Shown here in pieces: positions 25,902-36,171 of a stretch of DNA of 64,000 nt (position 1 is its first letter; each line of letters opens with the position of its first letter). The stretch lies in contig NZ_CP019427.1 of assembly GCF_009834545.1 (NCBI RefSeq), forward strand, positions 4,904,001 to 4,968,000. Reading direction: 5' to 3'. Source of the DNA: Pseudomonas sp. S04 (lineage in GTDB: Bacteria; Pseudomonadota; Gammaproteobacteria; Pseudomonadales; Pseudomonadaceae). Position numbers and translations under genes: made by a program. The notes under the pieces are model-generated. The model did no database searches and was not told where the DNA came from. It was given only the letters and a program-made list of their open reading frames with translations.

Positions 25902-27440
25902 ATGCCCACTTCCACCTTGCCGACACCCCCACTTGCCGAGATCTATGACGTCGCCGTGATTGGTGGCGGGATCAATGGCGTCGGGATTGCGGCGGATGCT
26001 GCCGGCCGTGGGCTTTCGGTGTTCCTTTGCGAAAAGGACGACCTGGCCAGCCACACCTCGTCCGCCAGCAGCAAGCTGATCCACGGCGGCCTGCGCTACC
26101 TGGAACACTATGAATTCCGCCTGGTGCGCGAAGCCCTGGCCGAACGCGAAGTGCTGCTGGCCAAGGCCCCGCATATCGTCAAGCAGATGCGCTTTGTCCT
26201 GCCGCACCGCCCGCACCTGCGCCCGGCCTGGATGATTCGCGCCGGCCTGTTCCTCTACGACAACCTGGGCAAGCGGGAAAAGCTCGCCGGTTCCAGAAGC
26301 CTGAAGTTCGGTGCCGACAGCGCCTTGAAAAGCGAAATCAGCAAGGGCTTCGAGTACTCCGACTGCTGGGTCGACGACGCCCGCCTGGTGGTACTCAATG
26401 CCATGGCCGCCCGTGAGAACGGCGCCCACGTGCACACCCAGACCCGCTGCGTCAGCGCCCGACGCAGCAAGGGTCTGTGGCACCTGCACCTGGAGCGCGC
26501 CGATGGCAGCCTGTTCTCGATCCGCGCCAAAGCGCTGGTGAACGCTGCCGGCCCCTGGGTTGCCAAGTTCATTCGCGATGACCTGAAGATGGAATCGCCC
26601 TACGGTATTCGCCTGATCCAGGGCAGCCACCTGATCGTGCCCAAGCTGTACGAAGGCGAGCACGCGCACATCCTGCAAAACGAAGATCAGCGCATCGTGT
26701 TCACCATTCCGTACCTCAATCACTTCACCCTGATTGGCACCACGGACCGCGAGTACACCGGTGACCCGGCCAAAGTGGCGATCACCGAGGGCGAAACCGA
26801 TTACCTGATCCAGGTAGTCAATGCGCACTTCAAGCAACAGGTCAGCCGTGACGACATCCTGCACACCTATTCCGGCGTGCGCCCGTTGTGCAACGACGAA
26901 TCCGACAACCCATCGGCCGTGACCCGCGACTACACCCTGGCCCTGTCCGGCAACGGTGAAGAGGCGCCCCTGCTGTCGGTGTTCGGCGGCAAGCTGACCA
27001 CCTACCGCAAGCTCGCCGAGTCGGCCATGGCCCAGTTGGCGCCCTACTTCAAGCAGATGAAACCGAGCTGGACTGCCCAGGCAACCCTGCCTGGCGGCGA
27101 AGACATGAGCACCCCGCAGGCCCTGAGCGCCTTGATTCGCGACAAGTTCGACTGGGTCCCCACGGAAATTGCCCGCCGCTGGGCCACCACTTACGGCAGC
27201 CGCACCTGGCGCATGCTCGAAGGCGTACAGGGCTTGAACGACATGGGCGAGCACCTGGGTGGCGGGCTCTACAGCCGTGAAGTCGATTACCTGTGCCAGC
27301 AGGAATGGGCCACCACCGCCCACGATATTCTCTGGCGGCGCACCAAGCTGGGCCTGTTCACCACGGCCGACGAACAGGCAAACGTGCAGCAGTACCTGCA
27401 CAAGCTCGAAGTCAACCGCAGCAAGATCGAAGCGGCCTGA
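25902..27440 (+). CDS. glpD: Aerobic glycerol-3-phosphate dehydrogenase
   Basis: 512-aa FAD enzyme at the inner membrane that oxidises glycerol 3-phosphate to dihydroxyacetone phosphate and passes electrons to quinone. The FAD motif is VAVIGGGINGVGIA (residues about 17-30), followed by the substrate-type SSASSKLIHGGLRYLEHYEF. VFGGKLTTYRKLAE is the second FAD-contact motif. The ATG at 25902 has GAGG upstream; earlier in-frame codons would translate the GlpR operators and are rejected. It has its own promoter and a strong terminator. Confidence 0.98.
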   Translation: MPTSTLPTPPLAEIYDVAVIGGGINGVGIAADAAGRGLSVFLCEKDDLASHTSSASSKLIHGGLRYLEHYEFRLVREALAEREVLLAKAPHIVKQMRFVLPHRPHLRPAWMIRAGLFLYDNLGKREKLAGSRSLKFGADSALKSEISKGFEYSDCWVDDARLVVLNAMAARENGAHVHTQTRCVSARRSKGLWHLHLERADGSLFSIRAKALVNAAGPWVAKFIRDDLKMESPYGIRLIQGSHLIVPKLYEGEHAHILQNEDQRIVFTIPYLNHFTLIGTTDREYTGDPAKVAITEGETDYLIQVVNAHFKQQVSRDDILHTYSGVRPLCNDESDNPSAVTRDYTLALSGNGEEAPLLSVFGGKLTTYRKLAESAMAQLAPYFKQMKPSWTAQATLPGGEDMSTPQALSALIRDKFDWVPTEIARRWATTYGSRTWRMLEGVQGLNDMGEHLGGGLYSREVDYLCQQEWATTAHDILWRRTKLGLFTTADEQANVQQYLHKLEVNRSKIEAA

Positions 27441-27456
27441 TCGACAGCCAATACAT

Positions 27457-27492
27457 AAAAAGCCCCTGGATTCCGCGATTCAGGGGCTTTTT
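27457..27492 (+). terminator. Rho-independent terminator of glpD
   Basis: AAAAAGCCCCTG / CAGGGGCTTTTT perfect 12-bp stem (27457-27468 with 27481-27492). Confidence 0.93.
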
Positions 27493-27527
27493 ATTTTCTA
27501 CATTGCGTTGAAGCCGCGAAAAATTCA

Positions 27528-27572
27528 TTCGGTTTTCCGAACGCGACCCGGCAGTCAATTCGGTTAACCGGA
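27528..27572 (+). promoter_or_regulatory. Two AauR-type binding sites upstream of the aat operon
   Basis: TTCGGTTTTCCGAA (27528-27541) is a perfect TTCGG-N4-CCGAA. TTCGGTTAACCGGA (27559-27572) has one mismatch. The motif is the reported recognition sequence of AauR, the regulator encoded 5 kb downstream. Centre spacing is 31 bp, about three helical turns, and the sites lie 77-121 bp before the -24 element. Confidence 0.8.
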
Positions 27573-27618
27573 TCAGGAGTAGGGACAAGTTCCGCCACAA
27601 ATATTTAATATCCTTATA

Positions 27619-27631
27619 AATCAATACTTTA
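27619..27631 (+). promoter_or_regulatory. IHF binding site between the AauR sites and the sigma-54 promoter
   Basis: AATCAATACTTTA matches the IHF consensus WATCAA-N4-TTR at every fixed position and lies in an AT-rich stretch, where DNA bending would bring bound AauR to the promoter. Confidence 0.65.
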
Positions 27632-27648
27632 ATCAATTTACTCTGGCC

Positions 27649-27663
27649 TGGCACGACTCATGC
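27649..27663 (+). promoter_or_regulatory. Sigma-54 (-24/-12) promoter of aatJ/gltI
   Basis: TGGCACGACTCATGC has GG and GC exactly 10 bp apart and matches TGGCAC-N5-TTGC except for one base. The distance to the ATG is about 120 bp. Confidence 0.78.
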
Positions 27664-27754
27664 TCTACACTCTTGGACGAACGCCTGAGGTGCCAACACT
27701 TCAGGAGCCCTCCAGGCGTTCAGCAGTACTAGAGAGCCGAAGAACTGGCTCCAT

Positions 27755-27765
27755 AAAAAAAACAA
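27755..27765 (+). promoter_or_regulatory. Hfq/Crc CA motif in the aatJ leader
   Basis: AAAAAAAACAA, repeats of the AAN pattern, ends 17 bp before the aatJ ATG and precedes the AGGA ribosome site. Probable catabolite repression target. Confidence 0.5.
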
Positions 27766-27781
27766 TGTCGAGGAAAATTTG

Positions 27782-28696
27782 ATGCGTATCGTTCCCCATA
27801 TCCTGAGCGCAGCCATCGCTGCCGCTCTGATCAGCACGCCAGTTTTCGCCGCCGAGCTCACCGGCACCCTGAAGAAGATCAAAGAGTCCGGCACCATCAC
27901 CCTGGGCCATCGCGACGCTTCCATTCCGTTTTCCTACATTGCAGACGCTTCTGGCAAACCAGTCGGCTACTCCCACGACATCCAGATGCAAGTCGTCGAA
28001 GCCCTGAAAAAAGACCTGGACCTGCCGAACCTGCAAGTCAAATACAACCTGGTCACCTCGCAAACCCGTATTCCGCTGGTGCAGAACGGCACCGTTGACC
28101 TCGAGTGCGGTTCCACCACCAATAACGTCGAGCGTCAGCAACAAGTTGACTTCTCGGTCGGCATCTTCGAAATCGGTACTCGCCTGCTGTCCAAGAAGGA
28201 CTCCAAGTACAAGGATTTCGACGATCTTAAAGGCAAGAACGTCGTGACCACCGCTGGCACCACGTCCGAGCGCATCCTCAAGTCGATGAACGCCGACAAG
28301 CAAATGGGCATGAACGTGATCTCCGCCAAGGACCACGGCGAATCCTTCCAGATGCTGGAATCGGGCCGCGCCGTTGCCTTCATGATGGACGACGCCCTGC
28401 TGGCCGGTGAAGCGGCCAAGGCCAAGAAAGCTTCCGACTGGGAAGTGACTGGCACGCCACAGTCCTATGAAATCTATGGCTGCATGGTGCGCAAAGGCGA
28501 CGAGCCGTTCAAGAAAGCGGTCGATGATGCCATCAAGGCCACCTACGCTTCGGGCAAGATCAACAAGATCTACGACACCTGGTTCCAGGCGCCAATCCCG
28601 CCTAAAGGCCTGAACCTGAACTTCCCGATGAGCGACGAGCTCAAGGCGCTGATCGCCAATCCGACCGACAAAGCGGCTGACGACAAGAAATCCTGA
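27782..28696 (+). CDS. aatJ: Acidic amino acid ABC transporter, periplasmic binding protein
   Basis: Glutamate/aspartate-binding protein (also called gltI). 304 aa with signal peptide RIVPHILSAAIAAALISTPVFAA. The family 3 solute-binding signature GHRDASIPFSYIADASGKPVGYS is cut here to its core GHRDASIPFSY; LVTSQTRIPLVQNGTVDLECG is the ligand-contact region. The ATG at 27782 is preceded by AGGA; a TTG codon directly before it is not needed. It sits behind an AauR/sigma-54 promoter. A stem-loop after it probably keeps its expression above that of the membrane genes. Confidence 0.96.
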   Translation: MRIVPHILSAAIAAALISTPVFAAELTGTLKKIKESGTITLGHRDASIPFSYIADASGKPVGYSHDIQMQVVEALKKDLDLPNLQVKYNLVTSQTRIPLVQNGTVDLECGSTTNNVERQQQVDFSVGIFEIGTRLLSKKDSKYKDFDDLKGKNVVTTAGTTSERILKSMNADKQMGMNVISAKDHGESFQMLESGRAVAFMMDDALLAGEAAKAKKASDWEVTGTPQSYEIYGCMVRKGDEPFKKAVDDAIKATYASGKINKIYDTWFQAPIPPKGLNLNFPMSDELKALIANPTDKAADDKKS

Positions 28697-28711
28697 TTTC
28701 TGACTAGTCTT

Positions 28712-28745
28712 ACCTCCTGAGAGGGCCAATGCCCTTTCGGGAGGT
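28712..28745 (+). terminator. Stem-loop after aatJ, likely partial terminator or RNA stabiliser
   Basis: Interrupted hairpin ACCTCC..AGGGC / GCCCT..GGAGGT (28712-28717 with 28740-28745; 28722-28726 with 28731-28735). No T run, so it is more likely an attenuating or 3'-protecting hairpin that favours the binding protein mRNA. Confidence 0.6.
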
Positions 28746-28889
28746 TGTCACTACCTGCTGGCATTTTTGGAAACACTCGAACCGGTGGTTGTCGAGCCGA
28801 CCGCGTGTGCCCGACCGTCAACGTCGGGTGGGAACGGAGTTCCCCCAGGCAGGTGCTTGAACATCGATTGAATCCGAGGGGAGACCCTA

Positions 28890-29636
28890 ATGAATTACAA
28901 CTGGGATTGGGGCGTGTTCTTCAAGTCCACCGGCGTGGGCAGCGAGACCTATCTCGACTGGTTCATTTCCGGGCTGGGCTGGACCATCGCTATCGCCATC
29001 GTGGCCTGGATCATTGCATTGCTGCTGGGCTCGGTACTGGGCGTAATGCGCACCGTACCGAACCGCATCGTGTCAGGCATCGCGACCTGCTACGTAGAAC
29101 TGTTCCGTAACGTGCCGCTGCTGGTTCAGCTGTTCATCTGGTACTTCCTGGTGCCCGACCTGCTGCCACAAGACCTGCAGGACTGGTACAAACAGGACCT
29201 CAACCCGACCACCTCGGCCTACCTGAGTGTTGTCGTGTGCCTGGGCCTGTTCACCGCCGCCCGGGTCTGCGAACAAGTGCGCACCGGTATCCAGGCGCTG
29301 CCCCGCGGCCAGGAATCGGCTGCTCGCGCCATGGGCTTCAAGCTGCCGCAGATCTACTGGAACGTGCTGCTGCCCCAGGCCTATCGCATCATCATTCCAC
29401 CGCTCACCTCGGAATTCCTCAACGTCTTCAAGAACTCGTCCGTGGCCTCGCTGATCGGCCTGATGGAGCTGCTCGCGCAGACCAAGCAGACCGCCGAGTT
29501 CTCCGCCAACCTGTTCGAAGCCTTCACCCTGGCGACCCTGATCTACTTCACCCTGAACATGAGCCTGATGTTGCTGATGCGCGTGGTCGAGAAGAAAGTT
29601 GCAGTGCCGGGCCTGATTTCCGTAGGGGGTAAATGA
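28890..29636 (+). CDS. aatQ: Acidic amino acid ABC transporter permease
   Basis: 248-aa inner-membrane permease (gltJ). About five membrane segments; the EAA loop ESAARAMGFKLPQIYWNVLLPQA is present at about residues 145-168. The N-terminus MNYNWDWGVFF is typical for this subfamily. Separated from aatJ by 193 bp holding the stem-loop. Its stop overlaps the start region of aatM. Confidence 0.95.
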   Translation: MNYNWDWGVFFKSTGVGSETYLDWFISGLGWTIAIAIVAWIIALLLGSVLGVMRTVPNRIVSGIATCYVELFRNVPLLVQLFIWYFLVPDLLPQDLQDWYKQDLNPTTSAYLSVVVCLGLFTAARVCEQVRTGIQALPRGQESAARAMGFKLPQIYWNVLLPQAYRIIIPPLTSEFLNVFKNSSVASLIGLMELLAQTKQTAEFSANLFEAFTLATLIYFTLNMSLMLLMRVVEKKVAVPGLISVGGK

Positions 29637-30307
29637 TGGAATTCGACTTCTCGGGCATCATCCCGTCCCTGCCGGGCCTGTGGAACGGCATGGTGATGAC
29701 CCTGCAATTGATGGCGCTGGGCGTCGTCGGCGGGATCATCCTCGGTACCATCCTGGCGTTGATGCGCTTGTCCCACAACAAGTTGCTGTCGAACCTTGCC
29801 GGTGCCTACGTCAACTACTTCCGTTCGATCCCGCTGCTGCTGGTGATCACCTGGTTCTACCTGGCGGTGCCGTTCGTGCTGCGCTGGATCACCGGCGAAG
29901 ACACCCCGATCGGCGCGTTTGCCTCCTGCATCGTGGCCTTCATGATGTTCGAAGCAGCGTACTTCTGCGAAATCGTCCGTGCCGGTGTGCAATCGATTCC
30001 CAAGGGCCAGATGGGCGCCGCCCAGGCCCTGGGCATGACCTATGGCCAGATGATGCGTTTAATCATCCTGCCCCAGGCATTCCGCAAGATGACACCGCTG
30101 TTGCTGCAACAGAGCATCATCCTGTTCCAGGACACCTCGCTGGTCTACGCCGTCGGCCTGGTGGACTTCCTCAACGCTTCGCGGGCCAGTGGCGACATCA
30201 TTGGCCGTTCCAATGAGTTCCTGGTATTCGCCGGTCTCGTGTACTTCATCATCAGCTTTGCCGCCTCGCAGCTGGTCAAGCGTCTGCAAAAAAGGTTCGC
30301 CGTATGA
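29636..30307 (+). CDS. aatM: Acidic amino acid ABC transporter permease
   Basis: 223-aa second permease (gltK), paralogous to aatQ. The EAA loop is [23 protein letters not shown]. Two ATGs are adjacent (29633 and 29636). I choose the second because AGGGGG (29624-29629) is then 6 bp away. The end overlaps aatP by 4 bp. AatQ and AatM should form the heterodimeric channel. Confidence 0.95.
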   Translation: MEFDFSGIIPSLPGLWNGMVMTLQLMALGVVGGIILGTILALMRLSHNKLLSNLAGAYVNYFRSIPLLLVITWFYLAVPFVLRWITGEDTPIGAFASCIVAFMMFEAAYFCEIVRAGVQSIPKGQMGAAQALGMTYGQMMRLIILPQAFRKMTPLLLQQSIILFQDTSLVYAVGLVDFLNASRASGDIIGRSNEFLVFAGLVYFIISFAASQLVKRLQKRFAV

Positions 30308-31038
30308 TCTCTATCAAGAATATCAACAAGTGGTATGGGGACTTCCAGGTGCTGACTGATTGCAGCACCGACGTCAAGAAAGGTGAGGTGATCGTGGTGT
30401 GCGGGCCGTCCGGCTCCGGCAAGTCGACCCTGATCAAGTGCGTCAATGCCCTGGAACCGTTCCAGAAAGGCGACATCGTGGTCGACGGCACTTCGATTGC
30501 CGACCCCAAGACCAACCTGCCAAAACTGCGCTCGCGCGTTGGCATGGTGTTCCAGCACTTCGAACTGTTCCCGCACCTGACCATCACCGAAAACCTGACC
30601 ATCGCGCAGATCAAGGTGTTGGGCCGCAGCAAGGAAGAAGCCACCAAGAAAGGCCTGCAACTGCTCGAGCGCGTCGGCCTCTCGGCCCACGCCCACAAGC
30701 ATCCGGGCCAGCTCTCCGGTGGTCAGCAGCAGCGTGTGGCGATCGCCCGCGCACTGGCCATGGACCCGATCGTCATGCTGTTCGACGAACCGACCTCGGC
30801 GCTGGACCCGGAAATGGTTAACGAAGTGCTGGACGTCATGGTGCAACTGGCCCACGAAGGCATGACCATGATGTGCGTGACCCACGAAATGGGCTTCGCC
30901 CGCAAAGTGGCGGACCGGGTGATCTTCATGGACGCCGGCAAGATCATCGAAGACTGCCCTAAGGAAGAGTTCTTCGGCGACATCAACGCTCGCGCCGAAC
31001 GTACACAGCACTTCCTGAACAAGATCCTGCAGCACTAA
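30304..31038 (+). CDS. aatP: Acidic amino acid ABC transporter ATP-binding protein
   Basis: 244 aa (gltL). Walker [10 protein letters not shown], signature [15 protein letters not shown], Walker [14 protein letters not shown] and the H-loop [15 protein letters not shown] are intact. It powers the AatQM channel. Followed by a REPIN rather than a classical terminator. Confidence 0.96.
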   Translation: MISIKNINKWYGDFQVLTDCSTDVKKGEVIVVCGPSGSGKSTLIKCVNALEPFQKGDIVVDGTSIADPKTNLPKLRSRVGMVFQHFELFPHLTITENLTIAQIKVLGRSKEEATKKGLQLLERVGLSAHAHKHPGQLSGGQQQRVAIARALAMDPIVMLFDEPTSALDPEMVNEVLDVMVQLAHEGMTMMCVTHEMGFARKVADRVIFMDAGKIIEDCPKEEFFGDINARAERTQHFLNKILQH

Positions 31039-31061
31039 GCAGCACACCGCTCCTCGCCCCC

Positions 31062-31146
31062 GTGTAGGAGCGAGCTTGCTCGCGATGGTGGGTCAGCTAC
31101 ATCACTGTTGACTGACACTCCATCGCGAGCAAGCTCGCTCCTACAC
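31062..31146. repeat. REPIN: two perfect 27-bp inverted REP elements
   Basis: 31062-31088 and 31120-31146 are exact reverse complements over 27 bp (start GTGTAGGAGCGAGCTTGCTC). The 31-bp centre is unrelated. It lies between aatP and aauS and can fold as a long hairpin at the end of the aat mRNA. Confidence 0.95.
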
Positions 31147-31199
31147 AGGGACTGCGCGGATTTGTAGATTTGTGTTGTGGTTGACCCAAGGCATCTGTG

Positions 31200-33097
31200 A
31201 TGAAATGCGACCCCACTCTTTATCGCGCCGCACCGCCATCACTCGCCGTGAAACCTCGTCTGATCCGCCACCTGTTCCTGCCGCCGCTGATCATCCTGCT
31301 GATGCTCGCACTGGGGCTGCTCGGCTTCTGGATCAGTGAGCACTACGGCATTCGCAGCCTCGGCGAAAACGGTCAACGCCAGCTGGAACTGCACGCCCGT
31401 GCGGTGGAAAGCGAGATCAGCAAATACACCTACCTGCCTAGCCTGCTGGAACTCGAATCGAGTGTTTCGCAGTTGCTGGCCGAGCCGTCGCCGGAACACC
31501 GGCAAGCGGTCAATAATTACCTTGAAGGCCTGAACCGGCGCAGCCGCAGTCGGGCCATCTACGTGATGGACACCACCGGCCGAGTCCTGGCCACCAGCAA
31601 CTGGCGCGACGTCGACAGCTACCTGGGCGAAGACCTGTCCTTCCGTGCCTATTTCCAGAACGCAGTACGCGGCCAGCCCGGGCGCTTCTACGGGATCGGC
31701 AGCACCAACGGCGAACCCGGCTACTACCTGGCCCACGGCCTCGAGGAGCAAGGCAAGATCATCGGCGTCGCGGTGGTCAAGGTGCGCCTGGAAGCCCTGG
31801 AAGAACGCTGGCAGCGCGCCCGCCTGGAAGCCTTCGTCAGCGATGAGAACGGCATCATCATTCTCTCCAGCGACCCGGCGCGACGGCTCAAGGCCGTGCG
31901 TCCACTGAGCGACGACACCAAGGAGCGCCTGGCCCGCAGCCTGCAATACTACTGGTTCCCGCTCAATGAGCTGGAGCCGCTGGCCCGCGAACGCCTGGCC
32001 GAAGGCGTGGAGAAACTGACCTTCCCGGCCAACGCCGAAGTGGTCTCCGACGACGAGGCCATCAGCTACCTGTCGCAGACCCGCCCCCTGAGCGACACGC
32101 CGTGGAATTTCACCCTGCTGACACCGCTCCAGGACCTGCGGCGCGAGGCGATCAACCAGGGCATTCTGGTGGCAGTGGCCTTCGCCCTGGTGGCGTTCCT
32201 GCTGATCGCCTGGAACGAGCGCCGCAAGGTCATCGCCACCCGCCTCGCGGCCCGGGAAGCCCTGCAGGAAGCCAACAATCAACTGGAGCGACGGATTACC
32301 GAACGCACCACTGACCTGCGAGCTAGCAACGAACGCCTCAAGGGCCAGATTCGCGAACGGCGCCTGGCCGAGGAAACCCTGCGCCATGCCCAGGATGAAT
32401 TGGTACAGGCCGGTAAACTGGCGGCCATCGGCCAAATGTCCACCAGCATTGCCCATGAACTGAACCAGCCCCTGGCGGCGTTGCGCACCCTGTCCGGCAA
32501 CACCGTACGGTTTCTCGAACGTGGCCAACTGGACACCGCCAGTGCCAACCTGAAAACCATCAATGAACTGATCGATCGCATGGGCCGCATCACGGCCAGC
32601 CTGCGCTCCTTTGCCCGGCGCGGCGACGACAAGGGCCAGGCCAGCCTGGGCAAAGCGGTCGATGCGGCCCTGCAACTGCTGGGCGCGCGCCTGGAACACA
32701 GCGGCCTGCAGTTGCACCGCGCGTTCACTGACGAACAAGTGTCGATCGACCAGACCCGTCTGGAGCAGATCCTGGTCAACCTGATCGGCAATGCCCTGGA
32801 TGCCATGCAGGCGCAAGCTGCGCCCCAATTGTGGCTCGAGGGTGAGGCAGTGGACGGCAAGTACCGGCTGCACGTACGCGACAACGGCCACGGCATTGAC
32901 GCCGAGGCGCGCAAGCATCTGTTCGAACCCTTCTTTACCACCAAGCCTGGCGAACAGGGCCTGGGCCTCGGCCTGACCCTGTCGGCAAGCCTGGCCGCCG
33001 CGACCGGCGGCAGCCTGGGTGTCGAACACCCGGCCAGCGGTGGTACCGCATTTGTCCTCAGCTTACCCTTGGTAAGCCCCCTGCCCGTCGAGCCGAT

Positions 33098-33101
<4 letters not shown>
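31200..33101 (+). CDS. aauS: Sensor histidine kinase AauS (DctB type)
   Basis: 633 aa from the ATG at 31200; the GTG codon just before is in frame but less likely. An N-terminal membrane segment (about 25-45), a periplasmic double-Cache-type sensor (about 50-300), a second membrane segment (about 320-337), a coiled coil (about 345-400), then HisKA with phospho-His in TSIAHELNQPLAAL and the ATPase domain (NLIGNALDAM, DNGHGI, GLGLGLTLS). It overlaps aauR by 4 bp. It senses acidic amino acids by analogy with known AauS, and the adjacent transporter supports that. Confidence 0.92.
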
Positions 33102-34426
<1,325 letters not shown>

Positions 34427-34442
34427 CCCAGCGAGAACAGTC

Positions 34443-34781
34443 GTGGATCTATTGTTGAAAGCGGCCCTTGGCGCGGCGGTGGTGGTGATAATCGCCGCCC
34501 TGGCCAAGACCAAAAACTACTACATCGCCGGCCTGGTGCCGCTGTTTCCGACCTTCGCCCTGATTGCCCACTACATCGTCGGCAAGGGCCGCTCGCTGGA
34601 CGACCTGAAGACCACCATCGTATTTGGCATGTGGTCGATCATTCCGTACTTCGTGTATCTGGCGACCCTGTACCTGATGGTCGACCGGCTGCGCCTGGAA
34701 GCCTCGCTGGCGGTGGCCGCCGTGGCCTGGCTGATGGCCGCCACCGTGCTGGTCAGCGTCTGGGTCCGCCTGCACGCCTGA
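34443..34781 (+). CDS. glpM: GlpM family membrane protein
   Basis: 112 aa, four membrane helices. [20 protein letters not shown] and [19 protein letters not shown] are hallmark GlpM segments. It starts at GTG 34443 ([12 protein letters not shown]); no ATG fits. In P. aeruginosa glpM lies beside glpD and affects alginate production, but the molecular role is unknown. Here aat-aau genes separate it from glpD. It is 16 bp after aauR and may be co-transcribed. Confidence 0.88.
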   Translation: MDLLLKAALGAAVVVIIAALAKTKNYYIAGLVPLFPTFALIAHYIVGKGRSLDDLKTTIVFGMWSIIPYFVYLATLYLMVDRLRLEASLAVAAVAWLMAATVLVSVWVRLHA

Positions 34782-34794
34782 GTCGGCGCAGCGT

Positions 34795-35829
34795 TCAAAG
34801 CAGATTCATCCCCCGCACTGGCTCGATTTGCGCCCAATGCGAGGTGTCTTCGCGGTGCTGCTGCAGGTAGGGCAATACCGCCGCCAGCAACGGCGCCTTG
34901 AATGCCTCCTGGAATCGATGGGCCAGCCCTGGAATCAGCTTGAGCTGGCTGCCCTGGATGTGCGCCGCCAGGTGAATGCCATGCATCACTGGCAGCAACG
35001 GATCGGCCGTGCCGTGCACCACCAGGGTCGGTACCCGCAACTGGTTGAGCAACGCCACCCGGCTTGGCTCGGCGAGGATCGCCATGATCTGGCGCTTGAC
35101 CCCTTCTGGATTGAACGCCCGGTCATAGGACTGCGCTGCCTGCTGCAGCAGCGCCTGGCGATCATCGGTGACCTGCGGACTGCCCAGGGCGGCCAGTAGA
35201 TCGGCCTGTTGCTCCAGGGCCACTTCGCGGTTCGGCGCACTGCGCCGGGCGAGCAATTGCACCAGCGCCGCGTTGGGCGCCGGCAGGCCCGCCGCGCCGG
35301 AACTGCTCATGATCAGCGTCAGGCTCTCGACCCGCTGCGGCGCCATGGCCGCCATGTGCTGGGCGATCATCCCGCCCATGCTCGCCCCCAGCACATGGAA
35401 TTGCTTCACGTGCAGGGCGTCCATCAAGCCCAGGCCATCGTCCGCCATATCGCTCAGGGTGTAGGGCGCCGACACCGGCAGGCCGAGCTTATAGCGCAAG
35501 GCCTCGAAGGTCAGGTTGGCGCTGGCAGGAGCCTGGCGCCAGGTCGACAGGCCGACGTCGCGATTGTCGTAGCGAATCACCCGAAAACCTTGCTCACAGA
35601 GGGCCACCACCACCTCGTCCGGCCAGTGGATCAACTGCCCACCCAAGCCCATCACCAGCAGCAGCGCCGGATCCGAGGCGCGGCCGATGCTCTGGTAGGC
35701 CAGGCTCACTTGCGCCAGGTCGGCATGTTGGGTCACCACGTTGACATCGCAGCGCGGCGCCGCCCAGGACGCCGGGCCAAAACACAGCGCGGCCAGGAAG
35801 ATGGCCGCGGATAAACACAAGACACGCAT
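34795..35829 (-). CDS. Exported alpha/beta hydrolase
   Basis: 344 aa from the ATG at 35829, with signal peptide [22 protein letters not shown]. The nucleophile elbow GASMGG, oxyanion region [13 protein letters not shown], acid Asp near [10 protein letters not shown] and catalytic His in GLAHRF are present. The substrate is unknown. It converges on glpM with only 13 bp between stops. Residues upstream of the chosen Met in the same frame are unsupported. Confidence 0.9.
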   Translation of the reverse strand: MRVLCLSAAIFLAALCFGPASWAAPRCDVNVVTQHADLAQVSLAYQSIGRASDPALLLVMGLGGQLIHWPDEVVVALCEQGFRVIRYDNRDVGLSTWRQAPASANLTFEALRYKLGLPVSAPYTLSDMADDGLGLMDALHVKQFHVLGASMGGMIAQHMAAMAPQRVESLTLIMSSSGAAGLPAPNAALVQLLARRSAPNREVALEQQADLLAALGSPQVTDDRQALLQQAAQSYDRAFNPEGVKRQIMAILAEPSRVALLNQLRVPTLVVHGTADPLLPVMHGIHLAAHIQGSQLKLIPGLAHRFQEAFKAPLLAAVLPYLQQHREDTSHWAQIEPVRGMNLL

Positions 35830-36171
35830 GAAAAACACCGAAACGCAGAACCCCAGTAGAGCGCGAGTCTGATGAACTTTGTTGAAGCGCGCTGCCACAG
35901 TTGCGTGACAGTTTGATGAATCTCGCCGAGCGGTCGGCGGAGCCATTCAAGACGTTGGATGTCAAGGCAGTCCTCAAAACGCCGGCTACAGAACTGAAGA
36001 TTGCCGGCCAGCGCATCTACACCGAACAACTGAGCCTCAGGCGCAGTGATCCCACGATCAGTTAAGCGCTGACAGCAACCTGTAGCAGCTGCCGAGCTGG
36101 CTAGGCTACGCTCGACTGCTGCAAGGACTGGGCAAATTGCTTGACTACGCCCGCTCTCATCCGGCGATGCG
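35830..36171. other. Intergenic gap with a 49-codon open frame of doubtful meaning
   Basis: Between the hydrolase start and the metE stop, 342 bp hold no clear gene. An ATG at 35916 opens 49 codons (MNLAERSAEPFKTLDVKAVL, ending DPTIS, stop 36063-36065). I do not recognise it; it has no clear Shine-Dalgarno sequence and may be a gene remnant. Around 36081-36125 imperfect copies of GTAGC and GCTGC in both directions suggest a decayed repeat element. Confidence 0.35.
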
